From NCBI GenBank assembly GCA_017624735.1, contig JAGAMK010000047.1, positions 1-64,000 of the forward strand: a stretch of 64,000 bases of DNA. Direction: 5' to 3'. A program made the position numbers and the translations under genes. The first letter of the stretch is position 1; the number at the start of each line of letters is the position of its first letter. The notes beneath the pieces were generated by a model that did no database searches, was not told where the DNA came from, and saw nothing but the letters and a program-made list of their open reading frames with translations. Of this stretch, positions 8,884 to 17,654 are shown piece by piece. This DNA is from Clostridia bacterium (GTDB taxonomy: Bacteria > Bacillota > Clostridia > Oscillospirales > Acutalibacteraceae).

Positions 8884-8894
8884 AAATAATAAAC

Positions 8895-8918
8895 AAAAAG
8901 CAGAGATTACTCTCTGCT
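8895..8918 (-). terminator. Terminator of rplS
   Basis: AGCAGAGA/TCTCTGCT with loop GTAA is followed on the minus strand by TTTTTG. It lies 17 bases past the rplS stop codon. Confidence 0.85.
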
Positions 8919-8935
8919 CTGTTTTGACGATTAGA

Positions 8936-9277
8936 TTATATCTGCTCTTTAACTTTAGCAGCCTTACCAACTCTGTCACGAAGATAGTAGAGCTTGCTTC
9001 TGCGAACCTTACCGCGTCTAACAGTTTCTACCTTTGCAACGTTTGGTGAATTTACAGGGAATACTCTTTCAACACCTACACCGTATGATACACGACGTAC
9101 TGTGAATGTTTCAGAAACACCAGCACCCTTGCGAGCAATGATTGTTCCTTCGAATACCTGAATTCTTTCTCTTTCGCCTTCACGAATCTTAACGTGTACT
9201 TTAACAACGTCACCGACTCTGATTGCTGGGTTTGCTTCTTTGATGCAACCCTCTGTCATTAATTTTAATGCGTCCAT
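8936..9277 (-). CDS. rplS: 50S ribosomal protein L19
   Basis: L19 sits at the 30S-50S interface of the ribosome. The 113 residues match the family. The start [14 protein letters not shown] and the motifs [33 protein letters not shown] and the C-terminal [13 protein letters not shown] are all diagnostic. The ATG at 9277 is preceded by GGAGG; an upstream in-frame extension runs through the leader RNA and is rejected. The gene is monocistronic here, whereas in many Firmicutes it follows trmD. Confidence 0.97.
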   Translation of the reverse strand: MDALKLMTEGCIKEANPAIRVGDVVKVHVKIREGERERIQVFEGTIIARKGAGVSETFTVRRVSYGVGVERVFPVNSPNVAKVETVRRGKVRRSKLYYLRDRVGKAAKVKEQI

Positions 9278-9376
9278 AACTAACCTCCGATAAAAATTTT
9301 TCAAGTGTTCGTACCGAAGTTCAGCAGAGGACCACCCGAGATAATAGTTATTTTGTTGCGTACTACCGCAAATGCT
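9278..9376 (-). promoter_or_regulatory. Candidate ribosomal protein L19 leader
   Basis: About 100 bases of untranslated RNA precede rplS. They include a hairpin TTGCG/CGCAA with a six-base loop close to the predicted transcript start, and further pairing potential between GGTGGTCCTC and downstream bases. Firmicutes rplS genes are known to carry an autoregulatory L19 leader (Rfam family). I infer this is a member from position and size only and cannot confirm the consensus by eye. Confidence 0.4.
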
Positions 9377-9381
9377 CAAAT

Positions 9382-9410
9382 ATAATATCACAAGTCAATA
9401 TAAAATGCAA
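9382..9410 (-). promoter_or_regulatory. Promoter of rplS
   Basis: TTGCAT (9405-9410) and TATTAT (9382-9387) are spaced by 17 bp on the minus strand, giving a transcript start about 100 bases before the rplS ATG. Confidence 0.75.
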
Positions 9411-9430
9411 GTATTTTTTGAAAAAAGTTT

Positions 9431-9670
9431 TTAAAGAAAAACTCTTACTGTTTCACCGTGCCTACCATTGACTGTTACTATCTCAAACCCTTTATACTCT
9501 CTTGCTTTTTTAATTAAAGGTTTTATTTGTCTATATCTAAGTTTAAGAAACAGCGGATGTTTTGTTATAAGAAATAATTTTAACGCTCCAAATAATACTC
9601 TGTTGAAAACTAACCAATTGGGAATTCGTATCGTTTTAGTTGTATTGTTCATTGGATAAACAACTTTCAT
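9431..9670 (-). CDS. Hypothetical protein coupled to an XRE regulator
   Basis: This 79-residue protein is not recognised. It is basic and has an amphipathic middle (about 20-45) and a short C-terminal strand pair (GFEIVTVNGRHGETVRVFL). The ATG overlaps the stop codon of the upstream regulator gene by four bases (ATGA), so the two are translationally coupled and very probably act together. The partner's C-terminal half also ends in a beta-strand segment with a similar pattern (IVTVKTQNGDDIRVVVEK), so the two may share a small fold or derive from a duplication. Confidence 0.6.
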   Translation of the reverse strand: MKVVYPMNNTTKTIRIPNWLVFNRVLFGALKLFLITKHPLFLKLRYRQIKPLIKKAREYKGFEIVTVNGRHGETVRVFL

Positions 9671-10164
9671 TTTTCAACTACCACCCGTATGTCATCTCCG
9701 TTTTGTGTTTTCACTGTAACAATTTCACCGAGCACACCAAGTTCAACCATTTTGAAAATGCTTTCAAAATTTACTTCACTTAAATCTACACCTGCAAAAA
9801 CACCGGAAATATCTTTACCAACATTGATAAGTTCTTTGACGAGAAGATAAGGAAGATTTACTTTAATATCGTCGCCTTGAGCAGTATCAACATACACTCT
9901 TAAAACAAGCTCGTTTTCATTTACTTTTTCTGTCTTTTCATATTTCACGTTCGATTGAATATCTTCGTTTTTGAAAAGTTCATCAATGGTAATTTCATAA
10001 AGTTCTGCAATATTAGGCAATGTCATAATATCAGGACAAGCAATATCATTTTCCCATTTTGAAACTGCTTGTGCAGATACCCCAAGTTTTTCTGCAACAT
10101 AATCCTGAGTAAAGCCTGATTGTTTTCTGAGTTCATAAAGTTTTTTGCCAATTGTTTTTTCCAT
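9667..10164 (-). CDS. XRE-family helix-turn-helix regulator
   Basis: A 165-residue DNA-binding protein. Residues 5-60 form a classic Cro/C1-type helix-turn-helix (LRKQSGFTQDYVAEKLGVSAQAVSKWEN). The C-terminal half (about 85-165) is a separate domain with the pattern DDIKVNLPYLLVKELINVG. It resembles SHOCT-like or YvlB-type segments that often accompany stress regulators. The start is supported by GGAG nine bases upstream. A near-palindrome between its promoter and start suggests autoregulation. The small downstream gene overlaps its stop codon. Confidence 0.85.
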   Translation of the reverse strand: MEKTIGKKLYELRKQSGFTQDYVAEKLGVSAQAVSKWENDIACPDIMTLPNIAELYEITIDELFKNEDIQSNVKYEKTEKVNENELVLRVYVDTAQGDDIKVNLPYLLVKELINVGKDISGVFAGVDLSEVNFESIFKMVELGVLGEIVTVKTQNGDDIRVVVEK

Positions 10165-10187
10165 TCTAAATCTCTCCTTTGAAATTT

Positions 10188-10235
10188 TTGAACCGGTTTC
10201 AACTGCATTGTATGTGCAAAAAGTGAAAAAGTAAA
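10188..10235 (-). promoter_or_regulatory. Promoter and probable operator of the XRE operon
   Basis: TTTACT (10230-10235) and TACAAT (10207-10212) are 17 bp apart on the minus strand. Just downstream of the -10, over the predicted transcript start, lies a near-palindrome at 10188-10202 centred on AACCGGTT with TTGAA/TTCAA flanks. This is a natural place for the XRE protein to repress its own operon. Confidence 0.6.
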
Positions 10236-10254
10236 TGTAATAAAAGTTGATTTT

Positions 10255-11430
10255 TTATTTTTCAACCATTGGTTGAGCAGTTTTTGAATGCTTTAGCATT
10301 ATTAACGTTGAAACTGCCGTCAAAATCCACGCAAATATCTGGAACAAACTGAATACATCTGTTGAAAATTTTTCGGCTAGCAAACCGAATGTTATGGGTG
10401 ACAATAAAATACTTCCGTAAGATATTGCTCCTTGAAATCCTATAAATGACTGTGAAATATCACGTCCCATATGAATAGGTGTCAAATGTGTCATGTTCGG
10501 GAAAACGGGACCATTACCAAGGCCAATTAAAAACAATCCAACTGTTGCAAGTAATGGATTTTTTGAGAATGTGAGAATAACAGCTAGTAAAACAACACTT
10601 TCACCAATTACAATAATCTTTTTTGGAGACACCTTGTTTGCAATAAGTCCTGATAAAAATCTGCCTAATGTCATTCCGATAAAGTAGAACGTAATCATTC
10701 CTGCGGCTTTATCGGGAGTAAGTCCCTTTGAATTTACAAGAAATGTACTACCCCACGCAAGACAAACGGATTCAATGGCACAAGAACCGTAATAAATTAC
10801 AAGGCTTGCACGTGCTATTGGAATCCTTAAAAGTTCAGAGATTGAAACTACTCTTGTTTCGTCGTCTTCTGCCTTTTGTTCTTTAACCTTTTTCCATATC
10901 GGAATTGATGCAAAACACATTATTGTAAGGGCAAGTTGGAAGAAAAACATCGTTTTATATCCACCCTGCCAATTATTACTCTGTCTTAAAGCAAGTGACA
11001 TCAAGAATGGACTCAAGGTGACCCCAACACCATAAGAACAATGAAGAAAATTTACATGAGTTGCCTTGTAATTCAATGCTACATAAGTATTCAAAACATT
11101 ATCAATTGCACCTGCACCAAGTCCTAATGGGATTGAAAACAAGCAAAGCATCAACATATTCTTTGAAGCTGAAAAGCCAAAAAGAGCAATAGCAGTTAAT
11201 GCTGTACTCATCGCAACCACTAATGGTGTTCCAAATTTTTTTGTAAGTCTTGCACTTAAAAGGCTTGAAACAATTGTCCCTAAATACATTAAGCCTGTGA
11301 CATAATTTGAATATGAAATAGGCAAATCAAATTCAGCATAAATTGCAGGCCAGGCTGTGCCAAATAATGAGTCGGGAATTCCGAGCCCTACATATGTCAC
11401 GAAAATAATTATAACTAATAATGTTGCCAT
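10255..11430 (-). CDS. MFS transporter
   Basis: A 391-residue major facilitator with twelve predicted membrane segments and the conserved loop 2-3 region SARLTKKFGTPLVVAMS near residue 60. A second-half equivalent, GRFLSGLIANKVSPKK, is near 255. Its general form (GLGIPDSLFGTAWPAIYAEF at the N terminus) matches clostridial sugar or drug MFS proteins of the FucP-like or YfkF-like type; the substrate is unknown. It starts three bases after the stop of the TIGR03936-type gene, so it ends that operon. In related genomes ribonuclease G and rplU usually follow at this place. Confidence 0.85.
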   Translation of the reverse strand: MATLLVIIIFVTYVGLGIPDSLFGTAWPAIYAEFDLPISYSNYVTGLMYLGTIVSSLLSARLTKKFGTPLVVAMSTALTAIALFGFSASKNMLMLCLFSIPLGLGAGAIDNVLNTYVALNYKATHVNFLHCSYGVGVTLSPFLMSLALRQSNNWQGGYKTMFFFQLALTIMCFASIPIWKKVKEQKAEDDETRVVSISELLRIPIARASLVIYYGSCAIESVCLAWGSTFLVNSKGLTPDKAAGMITFYFIGMTLGRFLSGLIANKVSPKKIIVIGESVVLLAVILTFSKNPLLATVGLFLIGLGNGPVFPNMTHLTPIHMGRDISQSFIGFQGAISYGSILLSPITFGLLAEKFSTDVFSLFQIFAWILTAVSTLIMLKHSKTAQPMVEK

Positions 11431-11433
11431 AAA

Positions 11434-12117
11434 CTATTTGAAAATCTCCATATTCTCTGTGTATGACTGTACTTTGATAATATCAACATCTTGCTCATCA
11501 GTTTCGGTATCTTTAACTAATGCACCAATCAAAAGCATTGGGTTTATATTTGTACTTGTACCTGATGAGAGGATTGTTTTTAAAACAAGCTTGCCATTTT
11601 CGTTTTCTAATTCAAATGACTTTATATGTTCTTTGATATTAACTTCTTTTTCAACCTTATTTCTGCCTTTTTTTACTTTTTTAAGCACCATAATTTCATT
11701 GGATGAAAGGATTTTTTCTGCTTGTTCCAAAAGAAGATTATCGGGATTATTAAAGATTATTTTATACTCTGCCCAACGAATATCGTTTGGTGATGTTTCA
11801 TAAATATAAATCTCTTTAACGGTGATATCAACGGGTAAAGCATTATTAAGTCTTTCTGCTAATTCATTCAAGTCTGTTTCTTCCATAAGTCTGAAATCAA
11901 CTGTTTCACAAAGGCTTTCAAATCCTAATGACAATGGCATTGCAAATGTTAAAAATGCATGAGGATTAAACCCTTCTGTGAACCAGATTGGCACACAAGC
12001 TCTTTTCATAGCACGAGTAATACAACGAACTGTATCAAGATGGGAAATAAACTTTGCCATACCCGTTTTTTGGAATGACATTCGCACATCCATAGCCCAT
12101 TTTTTAACTTCTGGCAT
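11434..12117 (-). CDS. TIGR03936-family radical-SAM-associated protein (DUF2344)
   Basis: A 227-residue protein of the DUF2344 family, almost always encoded beside or fused to the TIGR03960 radical SAM protein. The diagnostic N terminus MSFQKTGMAKFISHLDTVR and the motif FTEGFNPHAFLTFAMPLSLGFES are present. Its function is not established; linkage to ribosome and RNase G genes suggests RNA or protein modification. I choose the ATG at 12117, eight bases after GGGGG, rather than the ATG at 12132. It overlaps the 3' end of the upstream gene by 14 bases, implying coupled translation. Confidence 0.9.
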   Translation of the reverse strand: MPEVKKWAMDVRMSFQKTGMAKFISHLDTVRCITRAMKRACVPIWFTEGFNPHAFLTFAMPLSLGFESLCETVDFRLMEETDLNELAERLNNALPVDITVKEIYIYETSPNDIRWAEYKIIFNNPDNLLLEQAEKILSSNEIMVLKKVKKGRNKVEKEVNIKEHIKSFELENENGKLVLKTILSSGTSTNINPMLLIGALVKDTETDEQDVDIIKVQSYTENMEIFK

Positions 12118-13948
12118 CGCATTTACCCCCATTCAATTTGTTTGCACCACAAGCAGAGCATTTAATTCTACAATGAGGTGTCGTTTCACTTAGGTGTGCT
12201 TTTTTATTTTCATCAATAAGAAATTCTTTACGGATACCATAGTCCATAATATCCCATGGTAAGATTTCATCGTAATCACGACGACGGTTAGCATAGAATT
12301 CTGTTGTAAGGTTACATTCATTAAACGCTTCACGCCACTTTGGGAAATCAAAGAATTCGTCCCAACTATCAAATTTACAACCCTTTTTCCATGCTTTATA
12401 AATTACCTCACCAAGTCGTCTGTCACCACGAGCTAAAACACCCTCTAAAACAGATGTATCTGACTGATGATAACTGATTGTTATTTTACGACTTGTTGTA
12501 CTGCTTAAAAGATGTTTCTGCTTTTCAATAAGCATATCAGCAGTATCCTGTGGCTCCCATTGGAATGGTGTGAATGGCTTTGGAACAAATGACGCACAGC
12601 TAACACTGACCTGAACACCCTTACCCTTTGGCTTGTTAGGGTTGTGATAAAATGTATCAACAACCTTTTGTGCAAGGTCTGCTATACCCTTAATATCGTC
12701 AAGAGTTTCTGTCGGAAGTCCCATCATAAAGTAAAGTTTTACGCTTGTCCAACCACCGTCAAAGGCTTTAAGAGCTGTTTTTAAAACATCTTCTTCAGTA
12801 ACATTTTTATTGATTGCATCACGAAGTCTTTGTGTACCTGCTTCTGGAGCAAATGTAAGGCCACTACGACGAACTTTCTTTAATTCTTCCATAAGTTCAT
12901 CGGAGAAATTATCCACACGAAGTGATGGCAAGGAAACATTGATGTTTTCTTTTAACGCCCAATTAAAAAGCATTGGAATAAGTTTTTCAATATTTGTATA
13001 GTCACTTGTTGAAAGAGAGCAAAGAGAAATTTCGTCATATCCAGTTGCATCGCTAATGCTTCGGCATTGTTCATTGATTACTTCAGGTGATTTTTCACGA
13101 ATTGGTCTGTAAATAAATCCTGCCTGACAGAAACGGCATCCACGAATACAACCACGGAAAACCTCGCCAACAGTTCTGTCTTGAACAACGTCAATAAATG
13201 GTACAACAAAATCCTTTGGATAATGAACAGCATCAAGGTCAGAAATTATTCTTTTCTTAACTTTTGGAGGTGCTGTTTCTTTGTTTTCGATTGACTTAAT
13301 AGTACCATCTTCATTGTAATTAACATCATAGAATTCAGGTACATATACACCCTCGATTTTGGCAGCTTCTCTTAAAAATTCAAGTCTTGTTGAGCCTTTT
13401 TCTTTATGTTCAATAAGCAAATCAATAAGGTCATTTGTAACCTCTTCGCCTTCACCCGGCAAAAAGATATCAATGAAATCAACCATCGGTTCAGCATTAC
13501 AAACGCAAGGACCACCTGCGATTACAATAGGTGTAAGGCTTGTTCTGTCTTTTTTGAGTACAGAAATTCCACCTAAATCAAGCATATTGAGTACATTTGT
13601 ATAACTCAATTCATACTGTAATGTAAAACCTACCAAATCAAACTCGTCAAGGTTATCGCCACTTTCAAGTGCATAGAGTTTTATACTATTTTCACGCATA
13701 AGCGCTTCCATATCTTCCCAAGGTGCAAAAACGCGCTCACACCAAGCATCTTCTCTTGCATTTACAAGGCTGTAAAGGATTTTCATACCAAGGTGTGACA
13801 TACCGATTTCATAATTATCAGGGAAACAGAAGGCATATCTCAGTTTTACGTTGTTTTTGTCCTTAATTACGCTATTAAGCTCACCTCCTGTATAACGAGC
13901 AGGTTTTTGAACTTTTTTAAGTAACTTTTCAACTTCTTTTTTTACCAT
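12104..13948 (-). CDS. TIGR03960-family B12-binding-domain radical SAM protein
   Basis: A 614-residue radical SAM enzyme. The N-terminal part (about 20-200) holds a B12-binding-like Rossmann domain (FCFPDNYEIGMSHLGMKILYSL). The radical SAM motif with three cysteines is RGCIRGCRFCQAGF near residue 265, and the segment LRVDNFSDELME with RSGLTFAPEAGTQRLRD is typical of the family. The C terminus has a Cys pair (HCRIKCSACGAN) that may bind metal. Substrate unknown. The ATG at 13948 has GAGGT five bases before it. The gene works with the downstream DUF2344 partner, which overlaps its stop. Confidence 0.9.
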   Translation of the reverse strand: MVKKEVEKLLKKVQKPARYTGGELNSVIKDKNNVKLRYAFCFPDNYEIGMSHLGMKILYSLVNAREDAWCERVFAPWEDMEALMRENSIKLYALESGDNLDEFDLVGFTLQYELSYTNVLNMLDLGGISVLKKDRTSLTPIVIAGGPCVCNAEPMVDFIDIFLPGEGEEVTNDLIDLLIEHKEKGSTRLEFLREAAKIEGVYVPEFYDVNYNEDGTIKSIENKETAPPKVKKRIISDLDAVHYPKDFVVPFIDVVQDRTVGEVFRGCIRGCRFCQAGFIYRPIREKSPEVINEQCRSISDATGYDEISLCSLSTSDYTNIEKLIPMLFNWALKENINVSLPSLRVDNFSDELMEELKKVRRSGLTFAPEAGTQRLRDAINKNVTEEDVLKTALKAFDGGWTSVKLYFMMGLPTETLDDIKGIADLAQKVVDTFYHNPNKPKGKGVQVSVSCASFVPKPFTPFQWEPQDTADMLIEKQKHLLSSTTSRKITISYHQSDTSVLEGVLARGDRRLGEVIYKAWKKGCKFDSWDEFFDFPKWREAFNECNLTTEFYANRRRDYDEILPWDIMDYGIRKEFLIDENKKAHLSETTPHCRIKCSACGANKLNGGKCDARS

Positions 13949-14002
13949 AATTGACCTCACAAAAAGTTATTCAATATATTTTACTATAAATCTATATTTA
14001 TT

Positions 14003-14608
14003 TCAATAATCATTATCTTGAAACAGCGAAATAGTTAGAAAAATAGCGATTATTATAAGGGAAAAGTTGTATCCACTCACAACAAAGACATAAACTGCCC
14101 ATAGATAAATAATGGTTATAAATAAGATTGATATAATTTTTAATATTCTTCTACACGTTGATGCTTCAAAATGCCGTGAAAGTAGAAAATACAAAATTGT
14201 GCCACCATCAAGACTTTTTATTGGCAAAAGATTAAAGATCATAAGAATGAGATTTATACAAGCACAAGTCATAACCAAATAACTTTCGTAAAAGCATAAA
14301 AATGTGTAAGAAATGATTACGAGTACAAAATTCATTATCGGTCCGCCAAGAGAAATTGCAACTTCTCTTTTTGCACTTACTTTAAAATTTTCTTGTCGGA
14401 TAATGTTCATTCCAACCAACTCAAATTTTACTTTTTTCGGCTTATTTCCTACGAGTATCATTAATGAAAGATGCCCTAATTCGTGAAAAAGTGAAGATAC
14501 AACCGTTATAAGTACATTTGCAGGTGCTTTCAAGGAAACAATGTATGTCAGGAATGCTACAAACAGAAATGTTATTTCAAACTTAATACCACAAATTTTA
14601 AATGTCAT
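14003..14608 (-). CDS. spoIVFB: SpoIVFB-type site-2 intramembrane metalloprotease
   Basis: A 201-residue M50 peptidase with several membrane segments. The zinc motif HELGH is near residue 43 (SLFHELGHLSLM), and the second metal ligand lies in NLLPIKSLDGG near 133. In Bacillus, SpoIVFB cleaves pro-SigK in the mother cell membrane. The window also encodes SigK, fitting that role, although other small M50 proteins exist. It is preceded by a six-base gap after a short SpoIVFA-like gene and followed by the TIGR03960 gene, the usual clostridial order. Confidence 0.85.
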   Translation of the reverse strand: MTFKICGIKFEITFLFVAFLTYIVSLKAPANVLITVVSSLFHELGHLSLMILVGNKPKKVKFELVGMNIIRQENFKVSAKREVAISLGGPIMNFVLVIISYTFLCFYESYLVMTCACINLILMIFNLLPIKSLDGGTILYFLLSRHFEASTCRRILKIISILFITIIYLWAVYVFVVSGYNFSLIIIAIFLTISLFQDNDY

Positions 14609-14614
14609 AACTTT

Positions 14615-14959
14615 TTACACCAATGTAAAAACAGGAGAAAAGCTAACCTCTTCCCCTGCTATATTTTCTGTATTTTCCTCTTGCTCTACACTTGGCGAAA
14701 AAGTTTGTTTTACCACGTTTTTGAATGTATCAAACAAGCTTGATACTGCAATATCATTTTTGCTTATTTCTGCATAGAAACTCTTTATATTCTGTGACAA
14801 ATTACTTTCTGTACGGCACACACCATACAAAAGTCCTGTTAGTAAAAGAGACATAACAAGTTGCGTGATTATGACCTTTGTTAAAAAACTCTGTTTTTCA
14901 TTTATTCTCTTACTCGTTGCTTTTCTTTCACGTTTTCGTGTATAAAAATTATCGTCCAT
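14615..14959 (-). CDS. Short SpoIVFA-like membrane protein
   Basis: A 114-residue protein with a basic N terminus (RKRERKATSKRINEK), one membrane span at about 29-48 (VIITQLVMSLLLTGLLYGV) and an extracytoplasmic tail. Position directly before spoIVFB and topology match SpoIVFA, the regulator that holds SpoIVFB inactive. B. subtilis SpoIVFA is about 260 residues and carries a C-terminal M23/LytM domain; here the protein stops before any such domain, with only six bases to the next gene. The homology is inferred from context, not from clear sequence identity. Confidence 0.6.
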   Translation of the reverse strand: MDDNFYTRKRERKATSKRINEKQSFLTKVIITQLVMSLLLTGLLYGVCRTESNLSQNIKSFYAEISKNDIAVSSLFDTFKNVVKQTFSPSVEQEENTENIAGEEVSFSPVFTLV

Positions 14960-15001
14960 AACATCACCACTTGATTATATGATGAAATTATGGACAATAT
15001 G

Positions 15002-15754
15002 TTATCTCTTAAAGAATCTTATTATTTTTGCAAGTTCGCTTGAATTTACAGTATGCCTTCCATCGGCTGACTGAATAAAGTCAAGCAATTGTTTTTCCTT
15101 GTTGAAAATTTCAACACCAAGCTCTGCATCATCAAGAATTTTGAGTTCAGAACGGTCATCGACAAAATAAACTATTGGATAAATATCTGCAGTTATATCA
15201 AAATCTTTGAACATTTCTGCCATTCTTCTACCCTGACGATAGGATTGTTTAACAGGATTACTGATTTCCTTTTCGTAAACCTTATCGTTCTTACCATGCT
15301 TAACCTGTTTCCAATTTTGTTTTGATGTTTTACCTTTGATTATTCCACGGTAATTCTTACTTTCGACAATAAAAACACCATTTTTGCCGATAACAACAAA
15401 ATCGAGTTCCATTGTAATGCCACGATTAAGGATTACAGGATTTGTAAGAATTGTGTATTCTTTTGGAAGATTTCGCAATATTTTAAGTGTTGCTTCTTCT
15501 CCACGTACACCTGATTTTAGTATTCCAAAATTCTTGCGAAGAACAAGAAAAACAACAAAAAGGACAAGTGCAATTACAATAAAAACAATTGGGAAAGCAA
15601 CAGACATCGTTGATTTTTTAGTAAGAATTGCAAACAACATTCCAAGTCCTACCCCTGCAAAGACGAGAACAAGGAAAATTGCCAAGGCAGTTTTCAAAAA
15701 AGCCTTGTTTTTATTCTGTTTTAACTGGGACTTAATTTTTACAAGTCTTGGCAT
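15002..15754 (-). CDS. NERD-domain protein with membrane anchor
   Basis: A 250-residue protein. Two hydrophobic spans at about 18-40 and 45-66 form a hairpin anchor, followed by a nuclease-related NERD domain. The domain core is VRGEEATLKILRNLPKEY, then ELDFVVIGKNGVFIVESKNYRG, with the Asp and Glu-x-Lys pattern of the restriction-endonuclease-like fold. The cellular role is unknown; such proteins may process DNA or RNA at the membrane. I chose the ATG at 15754 because longer forms would run into ilvD. It follows ilvD by 17 bases and may share its transcript. Confidence 0.8.
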   Translation of the reverse strand: MPRLVKIKSQLKQNKNKAFLKTALAIFLVLVFAGVGLGMLFAILTKKSTMSVAFPIVFIVIALVLFVVFLVLRKNFGILKSGVRGEEATLKILRNLPKEYTILTNPVILNRGITMELDFVVIGKNGVFIVESKNYRGIIKGKTSKQNWKQVKHGKNDKVYEKEISNPVKQSYRQGRRMAEMFKDFDITADIYPIVYFVDDRSELKILDDAELGVEIFNKEKQLLDFIQSADGRHTVNSSELAKIIRFFKR

Positions 15755-15771
15755 TTCTTCACAACCTTTAA

Positions 15772-17445
15772 TTAAAATACCTTTTTCATTACTGCACCAT
15801 CTTTTGCAGATGAAACAAGAGTTGAATAACGAGCAAGCCAACCTGACTTAACATTTGGTTCAGGTTTAACGTATGATTTTCTTCTTTCTGCTAATTCTTC
15901 ATCAGAAACCTTAACATTGATTTTACTTGCAGGGATATCAATTTCGATAATATCACCCTCATAAATAAGACCGATTTCACCGCCTGCTGCTGCTTCAGGT
16001 GAAACGTGACCGATAGACGCACCACGTGACGCACCGCTGAAACGTCCGTCAGTAATAAGAGCAACCGTTTTATCAAGTTTCATACCTGCAAGTGCAGATG
16101 TTGGGTTGAGCATCTCTCTCATACCGGGACCACCCACAGGACCTTCGTAACGGATAACAACAACATCACCATGAGTGATTTTGCCATTGTAAATAGCATC
16201 AATTGCCTCGTCTTCAGAGTTAAATACTCTTGCAGGACCTGAATGTACAAGCATTTCAGGTGCAACGGCTGAACGTTTAACTACGCAACCATCTTTTGCG
16301 ATATTACCCCAAAGTATTGCGATACCACCTGTTTCGCTGTATGGATTGTCAATAGGACGGATAGCGTCTGTATTCTTAATATAAGCACCCTCAATATTTT
16401 CACCCACAGTTTTGCCTGTTGCAGTAATAAGTGACAAATCAAGAAGGTCTTTCTTTGCAAGTTCTGCCTGAACAGCAGGGATACCACCTGCATTGTTAAG
16501 GTCGTGCATATGTGTTCCGCCTGCTGGTGCAAGATGACAAAGGTTAGGCACTTTTGCACTGATTTCGTTGAACATCTGCAAATCAACAGGAACTCCTGCT
16601 TCATTTGCGATAGCAAGAAGATGAAGAACACTGTTTGATGAGCAACCAAGAGCCATATCACAAGCAAGAGCATTACGGATTGACTTTTCGTTAATAATAT
16701 CACGAGCCTTGATGTCTTTTTCCACAAGGTTCATAATTGCCATACCTGCGTGCTTTGCAAGCTGAATACGACCACTATGTACTGCAGGAATTGTACCGTT
16801 ACCGGGAAGAGCAATACCAACTGCCTCTGCAAGACAGTTCATTGAGTTTGCTGTGTACATACCTGAACATGAGCCACAACCCGGGCAAACATTTTCTTCA
16901 AATTCAAGGAGTTTGCAATCATCAATCATATTTGCTTTACGAGCACCAACAGCCTCAAACATTTTTGAAAGTGATGTTTCAACACCATCAATAAGACCTG
17001 ACATCATTGGTCCACCTGAGCAAACAACTGCAGGGATATTAAGACGAACTGCAGCCATAATCATACCCGGAACAATTTTATCACAGTTAGGAACAAGAAC
17101 AGCACCATCAAAGCCGTGAGCCATAATCATTGTTTCAACGCTATCTGCGATAAGTTCACGAGATGCAAGTGAATATTTCATACCAACATGTCCCATAGCA
17201 ATACCATCACAAACACCAATTGCAGGTACCATTACAGGGGTACCACCTGCCATACGGACACCTGCTTTTACTGCCTCTGTGATTTTATCAAGATGAATAT
17301 GACCAGGAACGATTTCGCTGTGTGCAGACACAACGGCAATTAAAGGTCTTTCTAATTCTTCTTTTGTATAGCCCATTGCATAGAAAAGGCTTCTGTTAGG
17401 TGCTCTTTCAACACCTTTTACTACATTTTCACTTCTTAAATTCAT
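15772..17445 (-). CDS. ilvD: Dihydroxy-acid dehydratase IlvD
   Basis: This iron-sulfur enzyme dehydrates 2,3-dihydroxy acids to 2-keto acids in valine, isoleucine and leucine synthesis. The 557 residues match the family. Cluster cysteines are in [11 protein letters not shown] and [19 protein letters not shown] near 120 and 190, and the C-terminal catalytic-type region is [19 protein letters not shown]. The ATG at 17445 is preceded by GGAGG; an upstream in-frame start would lie in the leader. Its product pathway is shared with ilvC and ilvB in this window, although the three are separately promoted. Confidence 0.96.
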   Translation of the reverse strand: MNLRSENVVKGVERAPNRSLFYAMGYTKEELERPLIAVVSAHSEIVPGHIHLDKITEAVKAGVRMAGGTPVMVPAIGVCDGIAMGHVGMKYSLASRELIADSVETMIMAHGFDGAVLVPNCDKIVPGMIMAAVRLNIPAVVCSGGPMMSGLIDGVETSLSKMFEAVGARKANMIDDCKLLEFEENVCPGCGSCSGMYTANSMNCLAEAVGIALPGNGTIPAVHSGRIQLAKHAGMAIMNLVEKDIKARDIINEKSIRNALACDMALGCSSNSVLHLLAIANEAGVPVDLQMFNEISAKVPNLCHLAPAGGTHMHDLNNAGGIPAVQAELAKKDLLDLSLITATGKTVGENIEGAYIKNTDAIRPIDNPYSETGGIAILWGNIAKDGCVVKRSAVAPEMLVHSGPARVFNSEDEAIDAIYNGKITHGDVVVIRYEGPVGGPGMREMLNPTSALAGMKLDKTVALITDGRFSGASRGASIGHVSPEAAAGGEIGLIYEGDIIEIDIPASKINVKVSDEELAERRKSYVKPEPNVKSGWLARYSTLVSSAKDGAVMKKVF

Positions 17446-17463
17446 AATGAGTCCTCCTAAATA

Positions 17464-17517
17464 TAAGGGAATGAATCCCTCCACCATCTTCGATGGTCCC
17501 TCCCTTTAACAAGGGAA
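17464..17517. repeat. Foldback repeat in the ilvD leader, copy 2
   Basis: Read on the minus strand the ilvD leader forms three successive short hairpins: CCCTTGTTAAAGGG, CCATCGAAGATGG and GGGATTCATTCCC. The framing sequence (GGGAGG ... GGAGGGA) matches the foldback family seen at 274-396 and 57007-57110. Here it lies inside the transcribed leader, so it may change mRNA folding or stability. Confidence 0.5.
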
Positions 17518-17526
17518 ACTATATTA

Positions 17527-17561
17527 AAGTATATTTTATACTTATGCGACAGATTTTTCAA
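17527..17561 (-). promoter_or_regulatory. ilvD promoter with overlapping palindrome
   Basis: TTGAAA (17556-17561) and TAAAAT (17533-17538) are 17 bp apart on the minus strand. A perfect 7-bp inverted repeat, AAGTATA ttt TATACTT at 17527-17543, covers the -10 box and could be a repressor site. It also lies between two divergent genes. Confidence 0.65.
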
Positions 17562-17586
17562 GGGGAAATTTCAATATATAAAATCT

Positions 17587-17614
17587 TTTACTTTTACATT
17601 TTTTATGGTATTAT
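17587..17614 (+). promoter_or_regulatory. Promoter of the large glycosidase-like gene
   Basis: TTTACT (17587-17592) and TATTAT (17609-17614) are separated by 16 bp, about 40 bases before the start codon at 17655. Confidence 0.5.
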
Positions 17615-17654
17615 GTTGTTAATGGTTTATATTTCATGCAAGGAGAGTATGGAA

